DNA of 64,000 bases from Tetrahymena thermophila SB210 (lineage: Eukaryota > Ciliophora > Oligohymenophorea > Hymenostomatida > Tetrahymenidae), in contig NW_002476236.1 of NCBI RefSeq assembly GCF_000189635.1, positions 62,001-126,000 of the forward strand, in the 5' to 3' direction. The position numbers were made by a program, and so were the translations under genes. The number at the start of each line of letters is the position of its first letter. The first letter of the stretch is position 1. The notes under the pieces are model-generated. The model saw only the letters and a list, made by a program, of their open reading frames with translations, had not been told where the DNA came from and made no database searches. Shown one piece after another: positions 26,275 through 39,105 of this stretch.

Positions 26275-28486
26275 ATGAACTTGAGTAAAAGGCATTAGTC
26301 AGAGAAAAGTTTACTTGACATACTTTAAAAAAAAGACAACAACTTAAACTTTGCTAAGGATAGAGAAGAAACACTCTCTAACTATGCACCACATTCCACA
26401 ACTTCCTAAGGATTCAAAAGAAAAATAAAGTATAGATATACTGAAGATGATGATTGGGAAAATTTTAAAGATAGAAAATAAAAATAAAACAAGCCCTAGC
26501 TTACAAGAGTTGTTTTTCGTTCGAATAGACCTAATGACCCTTTAAGCAATGACATATACAAAAAGCACTACGAACCAATCATGACTACAACAAGTTACAA
26601 TAATTAAACTGCGAGAAATACTCGTTATGGATCTTAAGATTTTAAACAGCAAAAAGCATATTAAGATGAAGCATAAAGAAATGGATTGTATGAGACACAG
26701 AAGGATGGAGAAATACCAAAAAATAAGTTTAAAGGAACATTTTACAATTAAAATAAGGATTCTTTTAGCTTTAATAGAAGAAATATAAATAAATCATCTT
26801 AAATGAATCCATAATAAAATTATTCTACTAGATATCAACAGCTCCTCAACCGTAATGAAAATTCTAAGTATGCACAAGTAAATAAATATTTAAGCCTATT
26901 TCCAATTTTTTTTTTGAAATATAAATTTAGATTCTTAATTTATTTAGTTATATTTTTGTAAAAACATTTTATTTATATTTTATTTTTAACTATTAATAAG
27001 TAAAATACCAGAAACAACTTAGGTTTTTTATCTAGTCAAAGGAGTGCATAAAAATTAGAAACTTAGAAGACAGAAGGTAATGAAAATTAAAGGCAAGTTT
27101 AATTAGAGGACCATGTATATACAGACCGTGAAAAGCAGTATCTTAAAATAATTTTAGAATATGAATACTTAACTAAATAATATAAAAAGAGGGATGATGA
27201 TAGATCCACAAAGTGGTGATTACGATGACATTGAAGAATAAGCTCTTTTTGATTAGATATCAAATTAAGATTGGTATCAATTGCTTCCAGAAGAGGTTTT
27301 AAATAATAAGAATATTGATTTAGAAAAGTTCTTTATAGATAACTCTGAGTATTTTTATAATCTGCTATGTAAATTTAACTAAATTTATTTTATATTTAAA
27401 TAATTTTTATTTTGGATAGGTCAAAATGCTCAAATAAAATCTAATAAACCTTTTTTCTTTAACAACGATTAATAGACAGCTAAACTTAAATATAGCTAAG
27501 GCTTTAATACTACTTATAACAAGCAGTTTTTCAGAAAAACTTAGCAGTTTCCTTCAAAAGCATAAATAACTGATAAAATGAGACAAACTCAGTTTTTAGG
27601 TTAATAATAAATTGAATATACTTCATAAAAACAAGTATAAAATAAATAAATAAATATTATTAAGTAAAGGTCAATTTTATTTTTAATTTAAAAGAATGAT
27701 TATAAAGATCCTGGTGTACAAGAATTAGAAAGAAGAGTTCAGTAATACTAACCTTCTTAAAAACCTTTTATGGGATTAACAAATTATAAAGTAATAATTG
27801 ATTAATAAAAGTTGTTTATTTCAAATTAAATTTAATTAATTAAAAAAGAGCAATTTTGTCAATTGGTAAGACTACTAGTAATAGTTCCAAAAAGCACCAT
27901 AGCATCTAAGTACCATAAATGATATTCCATTTTTTGGCAAAACTAGTTACTAAGAAGCTTTCGGAAATAACAAAAATTAAAAAGGAGAAGTTGCTGAAAT
28001 AGATAGAAAGAGCCTGTAAAAAACAATTACTTTAATTAATTAATTTAATATTTTATTCATAAAATCAAGGTTTAAAGGACCAATACCTACCTATCCTATT
28101 TAGTTTGGTGAAACTCAATATGCTACCACTTACAGACCTTTCTTAATTAAACCAACATATCATAATGTAAATAACACTGCTCCTGATATGGAAGTACCTA
28201 CAAATGTAATATATTCTATTATTTATATTCAATATAAAAAAATAAAAAATTAAATTAGGAATCTAAATTTAGGACAACATTCTATTCCTCTATACCTTCA
28301 TTTTAGGGTTAATATAAATCAATGAGCTAGAGAGAATATGGACCTTAGAGAGATCATAGATATCTAGCAAACAAACTTAAAAAAATTTGGAGAAACAAGA
28401 TTTTATAAAAGTTAGAGGAGTTAAAAACTCTTAAATAAGAAAAGTAAATAGAAGAGCTTAGATAGCAAGTTTAAGAGCTTTCATGA
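26275..28486 (+). CDS. Uncharacterised multi-exon protein, candidate axonemal microtubule protein
   Basis: Eight exons: 26275-26877, 27001-27114, 27158-27368, 27420-27634, 27695-27790, 27849-28015, 28070-28205, 28259-28486; all seven introns (43-123 nt) keep phase, giving 589 aa. The N-terminal half is basic and Asn/Gln/Arg-rich (FKRKIKYRYTEDDDWENF). An acidic helical patch follows (SGDYDDIEEQALFDQI, WYQLLPEEV). The C-terminal half has spaced short motifs, INDIPFFGKTSYQEAF, IQFGETQYATTYRPF and SKFRTTFYSS, and ends in a coiled coil (ILQKLEELKTLKQEKQ). Repeats built around G.T.Y...F/Y are typical of microtubule-binding axonemal proteins (SAXO or inner-lumen types), so a ciliary role is inferred; no firm family match is claimed. 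Confidence 0.8.
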
Positions 28487-29497
28487 TTTTCAAAATGAAA
28501 AAGAAATATTAGCTAAAAATATAAAATTAATTATTTAATTTACAGAGTTCTTAGCTACTAAAATAATTGATTAAATAGCAAAAATTAGTAAGATGTAAAA
28601 TCTAAAAATAATTTTTAAAAATGTAATTTATTAAATATTATTTTATATTGCTTACATATTTATGTAAAACTTTAAAATAAATCTTAGATTAAGTCAAAAT
28701 ATTTAAAACAATTTTTCATTAATTAATAGTGAATAATCAAAAGTAAATTAAATCTAAAGCTATAGATATAAATAATCTTGATAGATTTAAATAATTTTTA
28801 AGTTTGTCAATTAAATTTCATTTTTTTAAATTTATCTTATTAAATATTTTTTTCTATTTATTAAAAAATATTTTAATAAATAATACAACAAATTATTATT
28901 AAATGAAATTAAATAAATTACTATTTGATTAATTGTGATAATAAATGTAGAAAAGTAGAAAACTAAAAGAAATAAATAACTATTTTCAAATTTACTAAAT
29001 ATAATATTTATTATTAAGATATATAATTAAAACTTCGGTCGAAATTAATAAAATAGATTATTGATAATTGTGAATAATTAAATTTTAAAAAAATTTTTAA
29101 TTATTTGAATGAAATGCTCAACTTTTTAAAAGTTTAATTATATCATTTTATTGATTAATTAAGTTAATTTTTTTTTAATTTTTAAGTAAAAGCCAGATTA
29201 AATGAAAAGATTAACATTTTGCAGTAAAAAAATGTATTTATTAGGATGAAAAAAAACAAGAAGAATGAACTAAAATAAATAACTCATTTGAAATTGATAC
29301 TTATAATATTTACTATATACAACACAATTAACTATCTTAAATTTATTTACAAAATTATTTTATTTTTATTTAATATTAATCAATTAATTTGAAGAAAAAA
29401 ATTTTAATTTAATCTTTACATCAAAGTATTTTTTTGTTACTATTTAATTTATCAATTATTTTAAAATTCTTTATTGAATTATTAAAAGTAGAGTTTT
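28487..29497. other. Intergenic between convergent genes
   Basis: 1.0 kb of very AT-rich DNA between two converging 3' ends; nothing recognised. Confidence 0.6.
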
Positions 29498-32400
29498 TCA
29501 GATTTTATTTTTCATTTTAAGTTGTAAGTTAACTCTATTTTGTTATATTTAGTTTAGTTTTTCATTTAATGCTTCATTCATCTTTTATAGCTTTTAAATA
29601 TTTCTTTGATGCATGTTGACTAAAAAATTAAAAAATAAAAGTTTATAATTTATAGAAGAAAAAAATAAAATACCTTGTTATTTTGAATGAGATGCTATAT
29701 TATTTTGATCATTTTATTTTAGGTCTTCTCCACAAAAGTTTGAGTTTAGGGTTTAATTGTCTGTTTATTCATTAATTTAATCGTTTTCAAATTAATTTTA
29801 ATTGTCTGAATGAGTTTTTTTGCTTGCTTATTCCTATTTTTTTCCCTAATTTAAAATTGTATCATTCGAAGTATGTAATTTGTTTTTAGATTATCTTTCT
29901 GAATTTTAAGCTTGAGAAATATATTAAATGTTTTAATGCTCATTGCTATCTTCGTCAGAAGTGTAATCATATTAATTATAATCAAATTACTGTATATTAT
30001 ATAAATATCCTTCTTAATTTTGATTTTCATTTTTTTGATTGTTTCTTTATGAGAAAATTTGCTAAACTCCTTAATTAACTCTGCTTGAATTTGTTGGAGA
30101 TATTTCATAATCAATTTCACTTTAAGCTTTACTGGTCTATCCAGATTAAACTACTTAACACTTGTTCCCATTAAAAACATGAACTTAATCAAATAGATTT
30201 TTGTTTAAATTGGTCTAGCTAAGCTAATCAGCAATTTCATCATATTCATCTCTTTACAAATTTTAATCTAAGATCATATCATCTTCGTCAAATTGATTTT
30301 ATTTTTCATTACTTATTTTATACTCTACTACAAAACCATGTCTTGTATCATCGATAAAAGATTTTGTTTCTTTATTTTAATCAGAAGTTAAGAGATTTGG
30401 GTTAGTGTTAAATGACTCTATAGTATTATATTCAGCATGATGGAATATATCAGCTGAACTTATTGCATTGTCGTTAAAGTTTAAAAAATTATCTGTAATA
30501 CTAAACTTTTCACTGATTTAATAGTCATGATTGTCTTACTATAACAAATATTAATTTTATTCTGATTTTTAATTTCCTAAAATTTAAAACATAGCAGAGT
30601 TTTTATCCTACTAAATTAATTGTTTTCTATTTTATTTATCTGAAAAATTCAACTTAAAATTTTAGTTCGATTATTTTGTTTGACTTTAACAAAAATCGCT
30701 TTTACTTGAATCCTTTAAGGTACTCAAAATATCTTCATCTTCTGAGATATTTCTAGGAGGAGAAATAGTAGGTATAGAAGGTTCTTCATTTTTAGATGCT
30801 GAATCCTCTGTTCTTTTGCTAACCTCATTCTCATGAATATATTGTTAATATGAATCTTTGTTTGGGAATTACATTTTTTTAGATTATGACTAATTTTAAC
30901 TAGGAGTTTCTATCATTTCGAGAGTAGGTTATTCAATTATTCCATCCATTTAAAAATGTTTATTTTTAGCCATTTGGTAATATTTTTCTTTAATAGCTTG
31001 CTATTATTAAGGTTACTTAACATTAATTTAGTAGTTATTGCTGTTTTCATTTAATGAGGGGGAACTTTCTTAATTAATCATATCAAGAAGCACTTATTAC
31101 TTTTTTTATTGCACAGTTGAAATTTAAGGGATCTATTTCAGATTTATATTAAAATCAACTTTCTTAATATTATCCTCAGTTGCATCACCAGAAGTGGTCA
31201 AATATTTTTATTCATCAGAACTTTAAGTATTACTGATTTAGTTAATATTTTAAAAGGAGGAATTAGTTGTTTAAGGAATAGTTTTTTACTAATGGTTTTT
31301 CTATTGATTTTGCATAATTTCGATTAATATTTAAGATTAAAATTGCATTAAAACTAGAATTTTTTCAATATGGGAGAGATTAGGATTATTTATAAGCTGT
31401 TCTATAAAGTATGTTATGCTTGATTCATACTTAGTGTAGCTTTCTGTTGGTATGTTAGGAATCAAAAATTTAATCTAGCTCATCAATTATCTAATAAATT
31501 ACTCTATTAATTCAGAACTACTCTTTTTTAAAAAATCTTCCTCTAGTTCTTTAAATTTACTTGTTTCTGTTATTTATTGGTCATTGTTAGACTAAGAATA
31601 TTCATCCATACTTTATTCTAACCTTCCTCCATTCGAGTTCCCAAAATTTTTTTTGTTACTCTTAGTTGATGAAGAGTCTGGTATATCATCTGTTACAATA
31701 AATGAGCTAATTTTATTACTACTCTTTTTTTAAGAGCTATTTATATTAAAGTTATTACTTTAGTTTGATCCATAATGACTAACAGCATTTTTTTATGTTT
31801 AAGACGAAGGAGGTAAATTATTCCTATTTTGTGAATTAGAACTAATTATTTAGGTAGATTGATCTTCTCCTCCACTATATTTTTTAATCTAAGATTTACT
31901 ATTGCTATTTATACTTAATTATTTGCCTTTTGATGGTGTAATATTATTAGAATTTGCTTTACTAAAAATTAAACTTTCGTTTTAAATTTCAATTTTGGCT
32001 TAATTGCTATTCTAAGAATAATAATTTTAACTATCATAGTTAAACTATGTTACATATGGAATATTATTATTTGCTTAATTAGATTAATACGAGTTAACAG
32101 ACTAGTTCTGATACTTGCTAGAATAATTATTATCTTATTAATTAAGTATCTCTTTATTTTCTTGTAGTAGCTTTCCTTTTTAATACGATTTTTTTTATAT
32201 AACTTCACCTTATATGCTTGCTAAGTCATTTCTAAGTTTATTTAGTTATGAATGGTTTTTTTCACAGATTGATTTGAAAGTGCTTTATACTCTTTTTACT
32301 TCTTTTTAGTAGAATGAACCTGCATCAAAAAGTGTTTTTTAAGCATTTTAGAGACTATTGTTATTGCAATTTAGTTTTGTCCTTATCCCACACATAATAC

Positions 32401-33311
32401 TATTACCTAATTAGTCTTCTATTTCACTTACTTTAAAGCCACAATTGTCAACTATAATATTTAAGACTTCTTTATTTTTAGCCAATTCAAAAACAGTTTC
32501 TCCTCTTTAATTTTTTTGAAATAAATCACATTTTAATGAATTTAGGAGCAAGTAAATTATATCAATAAACCCTTTATTAGCTGCTATCATCAAAGGACTC
32601 CATCCTCTCTTTATTTTTCAAAAAATCAAAATAATTATTTTCATAAAAGTAATTAAAAGATTTACTTAATCAGAAATGTTGACATTTGCATTGTACTATA
32701 ATAAAATACTAACTACTTCAATTTAGTTATTAAAGGTGGCCAAATATAAAGGAGTCTAGCTTGACTATATTTAAAAGAATTTTTTACTTTATATATTAAT
32801 ATGCGAATAATATCTAACCTTGGTTTGTATATTAACATCAGCTTTGTTGTCTAGTAGTATTTTAAGGATAGATAAATCATTAAGTCTTATTGCAGTTGTT
32901 ATGGCGCTGTTACCGCTTTTATTTTTTAAATTTATGTATTTTGGATATTTCTAAATACATTAAATAATTTCATTTAAATCCCCTTTTTCAATTTTTAGCA
33001 TTAAAAGGTTTGTTCCACTTACTTAATCCTTAATTTTATTTATTAAATAAAATATTTTAGGTACTGAGATTATCAATTTAAAGCAATTAATTACCATTTT
33101 ATTTTAAATATTAGTAGGAATGTGAATATCTTACTGGATTTGACTTTTTAAATATTTTAATTCTTATATTTGTTATGGTTTCAGAAAATTTTCTACTAAA
33201 TTTTGTAGAATTCAATCAAGATAATTCGCAGACTTATAAATTAAATTAAATATAAATATCAAATATTAACTGACCTTTTTAGTGTAATCTTTGAATACAA
33301 AAATTAATCAT
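29498..33311 (-). CDS. Ankyrin-repeat protein with long disordered tail
   Basis: Five exons (minus): 33311-33275, 33195-32819, 32764-32666, 32608-29674, 29619-29498; phases agree, 1,189 aa. The N terminus is helical (MINFCIQRLHQK joined to VENFLKPQQIQELKYL). Ankyrin repeats occupy about residues 65-215: NKSGNSAITTAIRLNDLSIL, QTPLYLATFNNQIEVVSILL with NANVN, and RGWSPLMIAANKGFIDIIYLL. A coiled-coil stretch (residues about 245-310) and roughly 850 Gln/Asn/Ser-rich residues follow. These have acidic patches (QNQFDEDDMIL, DYTSDEDSNE) and a last short helical exon (LQKMNEALNEKLNQIQ). Ankyrin domains are protein-binding modules; the partner cannot be deduced. The start exon is short (37 nt); translation could instead begin at the ATG at 33095-33097. 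Confidence 0.85.
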
Positions 33312-34057
33312 AATTTTTATTTCATGTCAATCCAAATATTATTCATATATTTATTTTTATCAAAGATTTATCAATTTTTCAAAAGATAGATTTAAATTTT
33401 AGTCAAAGCTAAATTGATTAAAAAATAAATATTTTACTTTTAGTTAAAATAAAAAATTATTTAAATTAAAATTATTTTGCAAAATATTTTTAAAAAAAAA
33501 TTTATTATATGAAAATAAGCTAGTCAGTCTACAAGTTGAAGGTTGGGCAAATGAACATTTTAAACAATTTAATTATGCTAAATTATTCATTAATAAAATT
33601 AATTTGCAAGATTTTTTGAATATGATTGGATATTGTTAACATTAATTTATTTATTTCTAATTAGATTCTCTATTTAAATTAGGATAGCTATCTTGTTTTT
33701 CAATTGAAAAAAACATGAGCTGATAAATAAAAATTTCAAATAAAATTCAAAAATTATGTGATTTTAAGAGAAAAAATCTTATTATTAATTTATTGATATG
33801 AGATTATTATTTTAATAAAAAAAAGTAACACTTATTTGATTAATAAAAGTTAAATAAACAAAAATTATTAATAGATAAAGGATATATTATTAACAGAACT
33901 ATACAAAAATCAATAAAAATATTTAACAATATACTGAAAAATAAGATTTGTTTCTTAAATAAAAGAGATTTACAATCTGCATTTAAAGTAAGTAATTACA
34001 AAAATAGGGTGAAATAAATTAGCAAGGCACATTTAAAATTGTACATTTTAACTTCAA
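33312..34057. other. Divergent promoter region
   Basis: 746 bp of AT-rich DNA between the divergent ankyrin and kinesin-like genes; no specific motif recognised. Confidence 0.55.
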
Positions 34058-37000
34058 ATGGACTAACTTTAGAAAGTAAAAGTTGTTGCTAGAATTAGGT
34101 AGCAAAATATTAGTGAGACATACTCTAATGCCCCATAGCAAGCTTAAAATATAAGTAATATTCAAGCTAATACATCTCAAATGGGCACAGTTAAAAACTT
34201 TGGAGATAACGTTTCAATGGCTTAAACATAAATGGGAAGTCCTAAATCTATACTTGCAAATGCAAATTAAGGCATGGCTCAAAATTCGTCTCTTGACAAA
34301 GATGGTAAAGTTTGCATTTTTACTGCTTCTAGCAAGTAAGTTAAGCCTATTTATGTTGCGGCCAGTGGAAATCCAATAAAGAAATAACTCCTTTAAGAAT
34401 ATGTTAAAACTGATAAGAATATAATTTAGTATCGTCATTCCATCCTAGAAAATGCAAATATTTTTAAATTTGATCATGCTATGAGCTATAAAATTAATAA
34501 TGAGGAAATCTACAAATTTTAATGTTAAGATCTTGTTTAAAAAGCTATGTCTTAGGGCATCAGCAGTACTTTCATAGTAGTTGGCCCAGCAAAGTAATTT
34601 AATTTAAATATTTAATAAAATATCTGTCTTAACATTAAAATCTCTCGAAAATAATTTTAAAATTCAAATTGAAGCTTTTAATTTATAAGAAAATATTTTT
34701 TTATTGACATAAATCACTTTTTTTATGAAAATAAAATTCAAATAAATTTTAAAAATTGTGTTTAATATTAATTTATTGTTTTAAATATTTATTTCAAAAA
34801 TATTAAGATGATGAATGAAATTTTTATTTTTTTAATATAAATTTAGAGCTGGAAAAAAATTTACCATAAAGGGAGGTGAATAAACAGAAAAAGGTATTTT
34901 AACCCGTGCTGTTGATGATATGATAAAATTATCTGAATTATAATCATAAAGTTCTGGAACTAAAGTAACATAAAAAAACAAACCTGTTACAGTTGTTTTT
35001 TCCATTTATGCTATATACAACAATGAAATAGTAGATTTACTTCAAAAAGATCCTAATGAAGATGAATTAGAAGAAATTGAGCTGACATTTTCTGGAGAGT
35101 TCCGTAAATATTATATGAAATCTAGAGAAAGATTGAAATCTATTGGACAAGGAGAATAATCTATTCGTAGACTACATATCATTTACAAATTCTAAATCTA
35201 TCGTAATGAAACAGGTAAATCAAAAAATAGAATAATGAATGCACCAAATGGAGGGTTATTCAGTACAGTAACTTTCGTGCATTGTGCTGATTTTTGTAAA
35301 GCAAAATTGCCAGAATTTGTAGTGCTAGGAGATTATCTTACTGATATTGCTACTCGCAAAGATGCAAATGTCATGGAAGTACCTGCATATTCAAATTCTA
35401 AGCTAGTTTCCTAGCTGAATGATTCCTTAAATTCAGGGAAAGATAATTCTTGTGTGTTAATCTGTAATATCTCAGGTTCATATGATTACCTAAGTTAATC
35501 TGTAGATTGCTTGCAGGTAATTTGTTTTTTATATGATATTTCAAAAAATTTATTATAAAAATTAAAATAGTACTGTGCTGGAATTAAAGAAAGAATAGAC
35601 CATTACTATGAAGATGTTAATACATTTAACTAAGATTAGGATATGATTAATTAGTTAGCAAGCCCTAATAACAAATCTGCACAAGATTTATAATAGGGAA
35701 GCAATATTTATAGAGGAAGTTTAGGAAACAGTGGAGTAAATGGACAAGGAGGTGAGGCAGCAGGAACCTTTAGAAACTCTTAAAATGAGTTTAATAAAAA
35801 GTATTATGAAAATGAATTAATACATGTACCTATGAGAGATGCTACTTATTAATTCAGAAGACTTAGAGGTGAAAATCCTAATGCCCAAGAAATATAATAA
35901 GATTTGAGTAATTTAATGAAAGATATTTACACATTTACTGATTAAACAAATGGACTGACTGAGGAAGAGATTAAAGATTGGGCTCATGATAGAGAATAAG
36001 AGCTTTAAAGCATTTAAAACGATATTTCCAAATTACCTCCAGAGTAATAAAAATAATTTGAGGCTGCATAGTTTAAGATTGCAGAATCCCTTAACTTTTT
36101 ATAACAAATAAAAAAAAATGCTGCCCAATTAGCATAAAACAGAAGTAAAATTTTTAATTACTATTTATTATTAAATAATTTTTCTTCAAGGCCCAACAAG
36201 CGGAGCATTAAAAATGAGCGATGATTTAGGTACTTTAATGAGTTAATACAATAAATCTAAGGAATCTTTGCTCAGAGGATCAGGTTCATAAGAAGATTTA
36301 GTAAAATCGTACAATCAAAGTGATTTATAAGAAGGAGCTAATTAAAGTTATACCTATTAAAATAATTAAAACGGAGGTAAAAAAAGTATGCAAGAGCTTA
36401 GAGAATAGATACTTAATAAAATTGAAGAAGTTATTAACGAAAATGATGCTAGTCGTAGAACAGTCAAAGTTGGAGGTAGAAATGGGGAATCTGCAGAATA
36501 GTATGCAGAGAGGTAATTTCATTATTTTGTATTTAAATTTTTGAACGTTTCGAGGAATTCAAATAGATTGTAAAATATTTTATATTAACTCTAGGTCTAG
36601 CAGAAATTTAAGACAATTAAAAGAAATGCTTGCTGATCAAGATTTTCTGATTTAAGAAAAAAGATAAAGATTAAAACAAAAAAATAAAGAATTAAGAGAG
36701 TAATAAGTAGAGCTAAGGAATCAACTTTAGTATCTAGAAAACGATATCAAAGAAAAAGATGCAAGAGTTTAATATGTTCAGGATCAAAACGAGTAGTTAA
36801 AAGAATAAATTGAACGCGATAGAGAGATTATTTAGCTTAAAATCGATAAAGAGGAGCTCCTTGAAAAAAATGATGAGGAACTCAGAGAATTAATTGATCG
36901 TTTGAAAATAAAATTGTAAAGAAGGAAAGAAGAATGCTTGATGCTAAAGTAATCAATTATCGAATAAAAATAAAATTATATATAATTTGTGTTAATTACC

Positions 37001-38692
37001 TTCAAATTTATATTAGGGATAATATTGATAAAGTTGAGAGAGACATTTATTAATAAAGAGTTTTTTATGAAGAAGAAAAAAATAGCATGGTAAGATAAAT
37101 TAAGGATTTGACTAATGCATATGAAGATGAAAAAGTCAGAAATTAAGATATTTAGAGAATAAATGAAAACCTTGATTATTAAATTGATAATTAAGAAAGG
37201 CTTTTAAAAAAATTGTAAGAAGATCTTGAATTATCCAACAAAAGATATGATAATATTCAAATCATGTATTAAGAAGAGTAAAGTTTAAGTAAGGAATTGA
37301 AGTTAGCTTAAGCTGTATATGAAAAGCGTATAGATGAAGCCGAAGATAGGGCATAGACTCTTGAAGTAAAATTAAATAAGCTTAAAAGAAGATTCTAAGA
37401 AGAAAGAAACTAAATAGTTGAAGAAAAAGATCAAGAGCTAATTAAAAAGAAGGAAGCAACTGCTAGACTTAAAAATGAAATTAAGGATTTGGAAAGAAGA
37501 GTTTAAGAGCTAACTCAAGACTTAAAGATTCTTAAAATTGAAAATTAAAAATTACAAACTTTTAATGAAGAAATTTAAAGAGACTAAATGTAGAAAAACT
37601 AATAAATTAAAGACTTGTCTGAAGAGCTGTAAAAATTATTTATAAAATATTCTTTTTTATTCAAATTTATTTTTTAAAAAAGAGAAAGTGTATAACAAGA
37701 ACTAAAGAGAGTCAGAAATATACAGAGAGAAAATGCTTAATATTCATCAAACGATCAATAGGAAGTAAACTATTTAGTTAATTAATATGTTTTTAATTTT
37801 TTTTTAGAAAAAAAAATTATTAGATGAAAATGAAAGATTAAATCATCACTTAAGAAAATAAGATGCTAGCATCCATATGTTAGAGACAGAGTTAGAAGAA
37901 AAGAATATTTATATTGAAAATTTGAAGAAAGATTTACTTCAAATTGATAAAGAAAACTATGGCTAAAAGGGTTTTATAAGCTAACTTGAGAGACAAAATC
38001 AATATCTTTCAGATGTTTAGCACACTGTAAGTTGTTTAAATTAAAATTTCTGGATTAAAATTAATTACATATTATTATAATTTAAACATAATAAAATTTT
38101 ATTGAATTTAAATTAAAATTAAGATTAATTGTAATTAAATTTAAATAGGATATTGATAGACTAGAAAGTAAAGTTAAATAATTGAATCAAGAAATCATCT
38201 CATTAAGAAAAGAAAATTAAGACCTAAGTCAAAGAGATAATGAGCAGTAGTTAAGGTTGACAGAGTTTAAAATTTTTACTGAAAAATAAAATGATAAATT
38301 GAATAAAAATAAAAATGTGATTAAGCACTTAACTACATAATTAGATTAGATGGATGAAAAGGTTAAAGAGCTTATACATGAAAAAAATCTTGAAATTTCA
38401 CATGTTCACTAGTCATCAATTTCACAAAATGCTCACAATCAATCAAAAGTATATTTAAATAATTTTTGATAATGTAGCTAATTAAAATTTTAAAATTAAT
38501 TATTAGAATTAAATTAATGATAGCCTCTTCAAAAGTGCTCAAACATACTAAAGAAATACACCAGCTGGAGTTTAGCCATAATAATAATAATATAACTAGC
38601 AACAACAATAGTAATAGAGATCAATTTTAAAGAAGCCAAGATTTAATTTGATTGAATCTGATTCAGATGATTCTGATTATTCTTCCATTTGA
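34058..38692 (+). CDS. Kinesin-like protein with a degenerate motor domain (pseudokinesin)
   Basis: Ten exons: 34058-34593, 34847-35516, 35571-36144, 36191-36512, 36595-36948, 37017-37628, 37683-37764, 37808-38026, 38149-38448, 38507-38692; phases agree, 1,284 aa. It begins VKVVARIR (residues 7-14), the first strand of kinesin motors. The P-loop position reads GPAKAGKKFTIKG (176-188) instead of GxxxxGKT/S, so the nucleotide-binding Thr/Ser is Lys 183. The switch I region near 299 (NETGKSKNR) lacks the SSRSH core. The switch II position reads VHCADFCK (323-330) instead of VDLAGSE. The later motor elements SCVLICNISGS and LSQSVDCLQYCAGIKERI are recognisable. Residues about 705-1220 form a long coiled coil, and the tail is poly-Gln then acidic Ser/Asp-rich. 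It probably binds microtubules or a partner without ATP-driven stepping (inference). Confidence 0.9.
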
Positions 38693-39105
38693 TTAATAAT
38701 TCATTTTAGAATGAATCTTACAAATATTATTTTCATATTTTAATTATGGTTTTATAAATTTTTGTTAAAACAAATGTTTTAAATAAGCTTTAAAGTAGAT
38801 TTTAATTAAATATTTAATTTATTTATTTATTGCTTTGTTTATTGAAAAAATGGGTTAATATAAAAATAAAAAAGTAACCTTTTTATATGAATATGTAATG
38901 TAATTAAAACAACAATTTTATATTAATATAAATATTTTGAGATTTAAGGATATTGCAAAGATATAGTCATATTTTCCAAACCTATAACAGAAAATTAAAC
39001 ATAACATAACGTCTAAAAATACTATTTTTTATTTAATTTACTTTGCAAGTTTTATTTATTTAACCTATATAATATTTTAAAGGTACAATAAATCGAAAAA
39101 GTAAA
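38693..39105. other. Intergenic between convergent genes
   Basis: 413 bp of AT-rich spacer, presumably overlapping 3' end signals of the kinesin-like (+) and mitochondrial-type (-) genes. Confidence 0.55.

Noticed and set aside
27158..27221. Frame through 27115-27157 ending at a TGA near 27219
   Set aside because: A 43-nt phase-0 intron removes the clash and joins to the frame used by all downstream exons.
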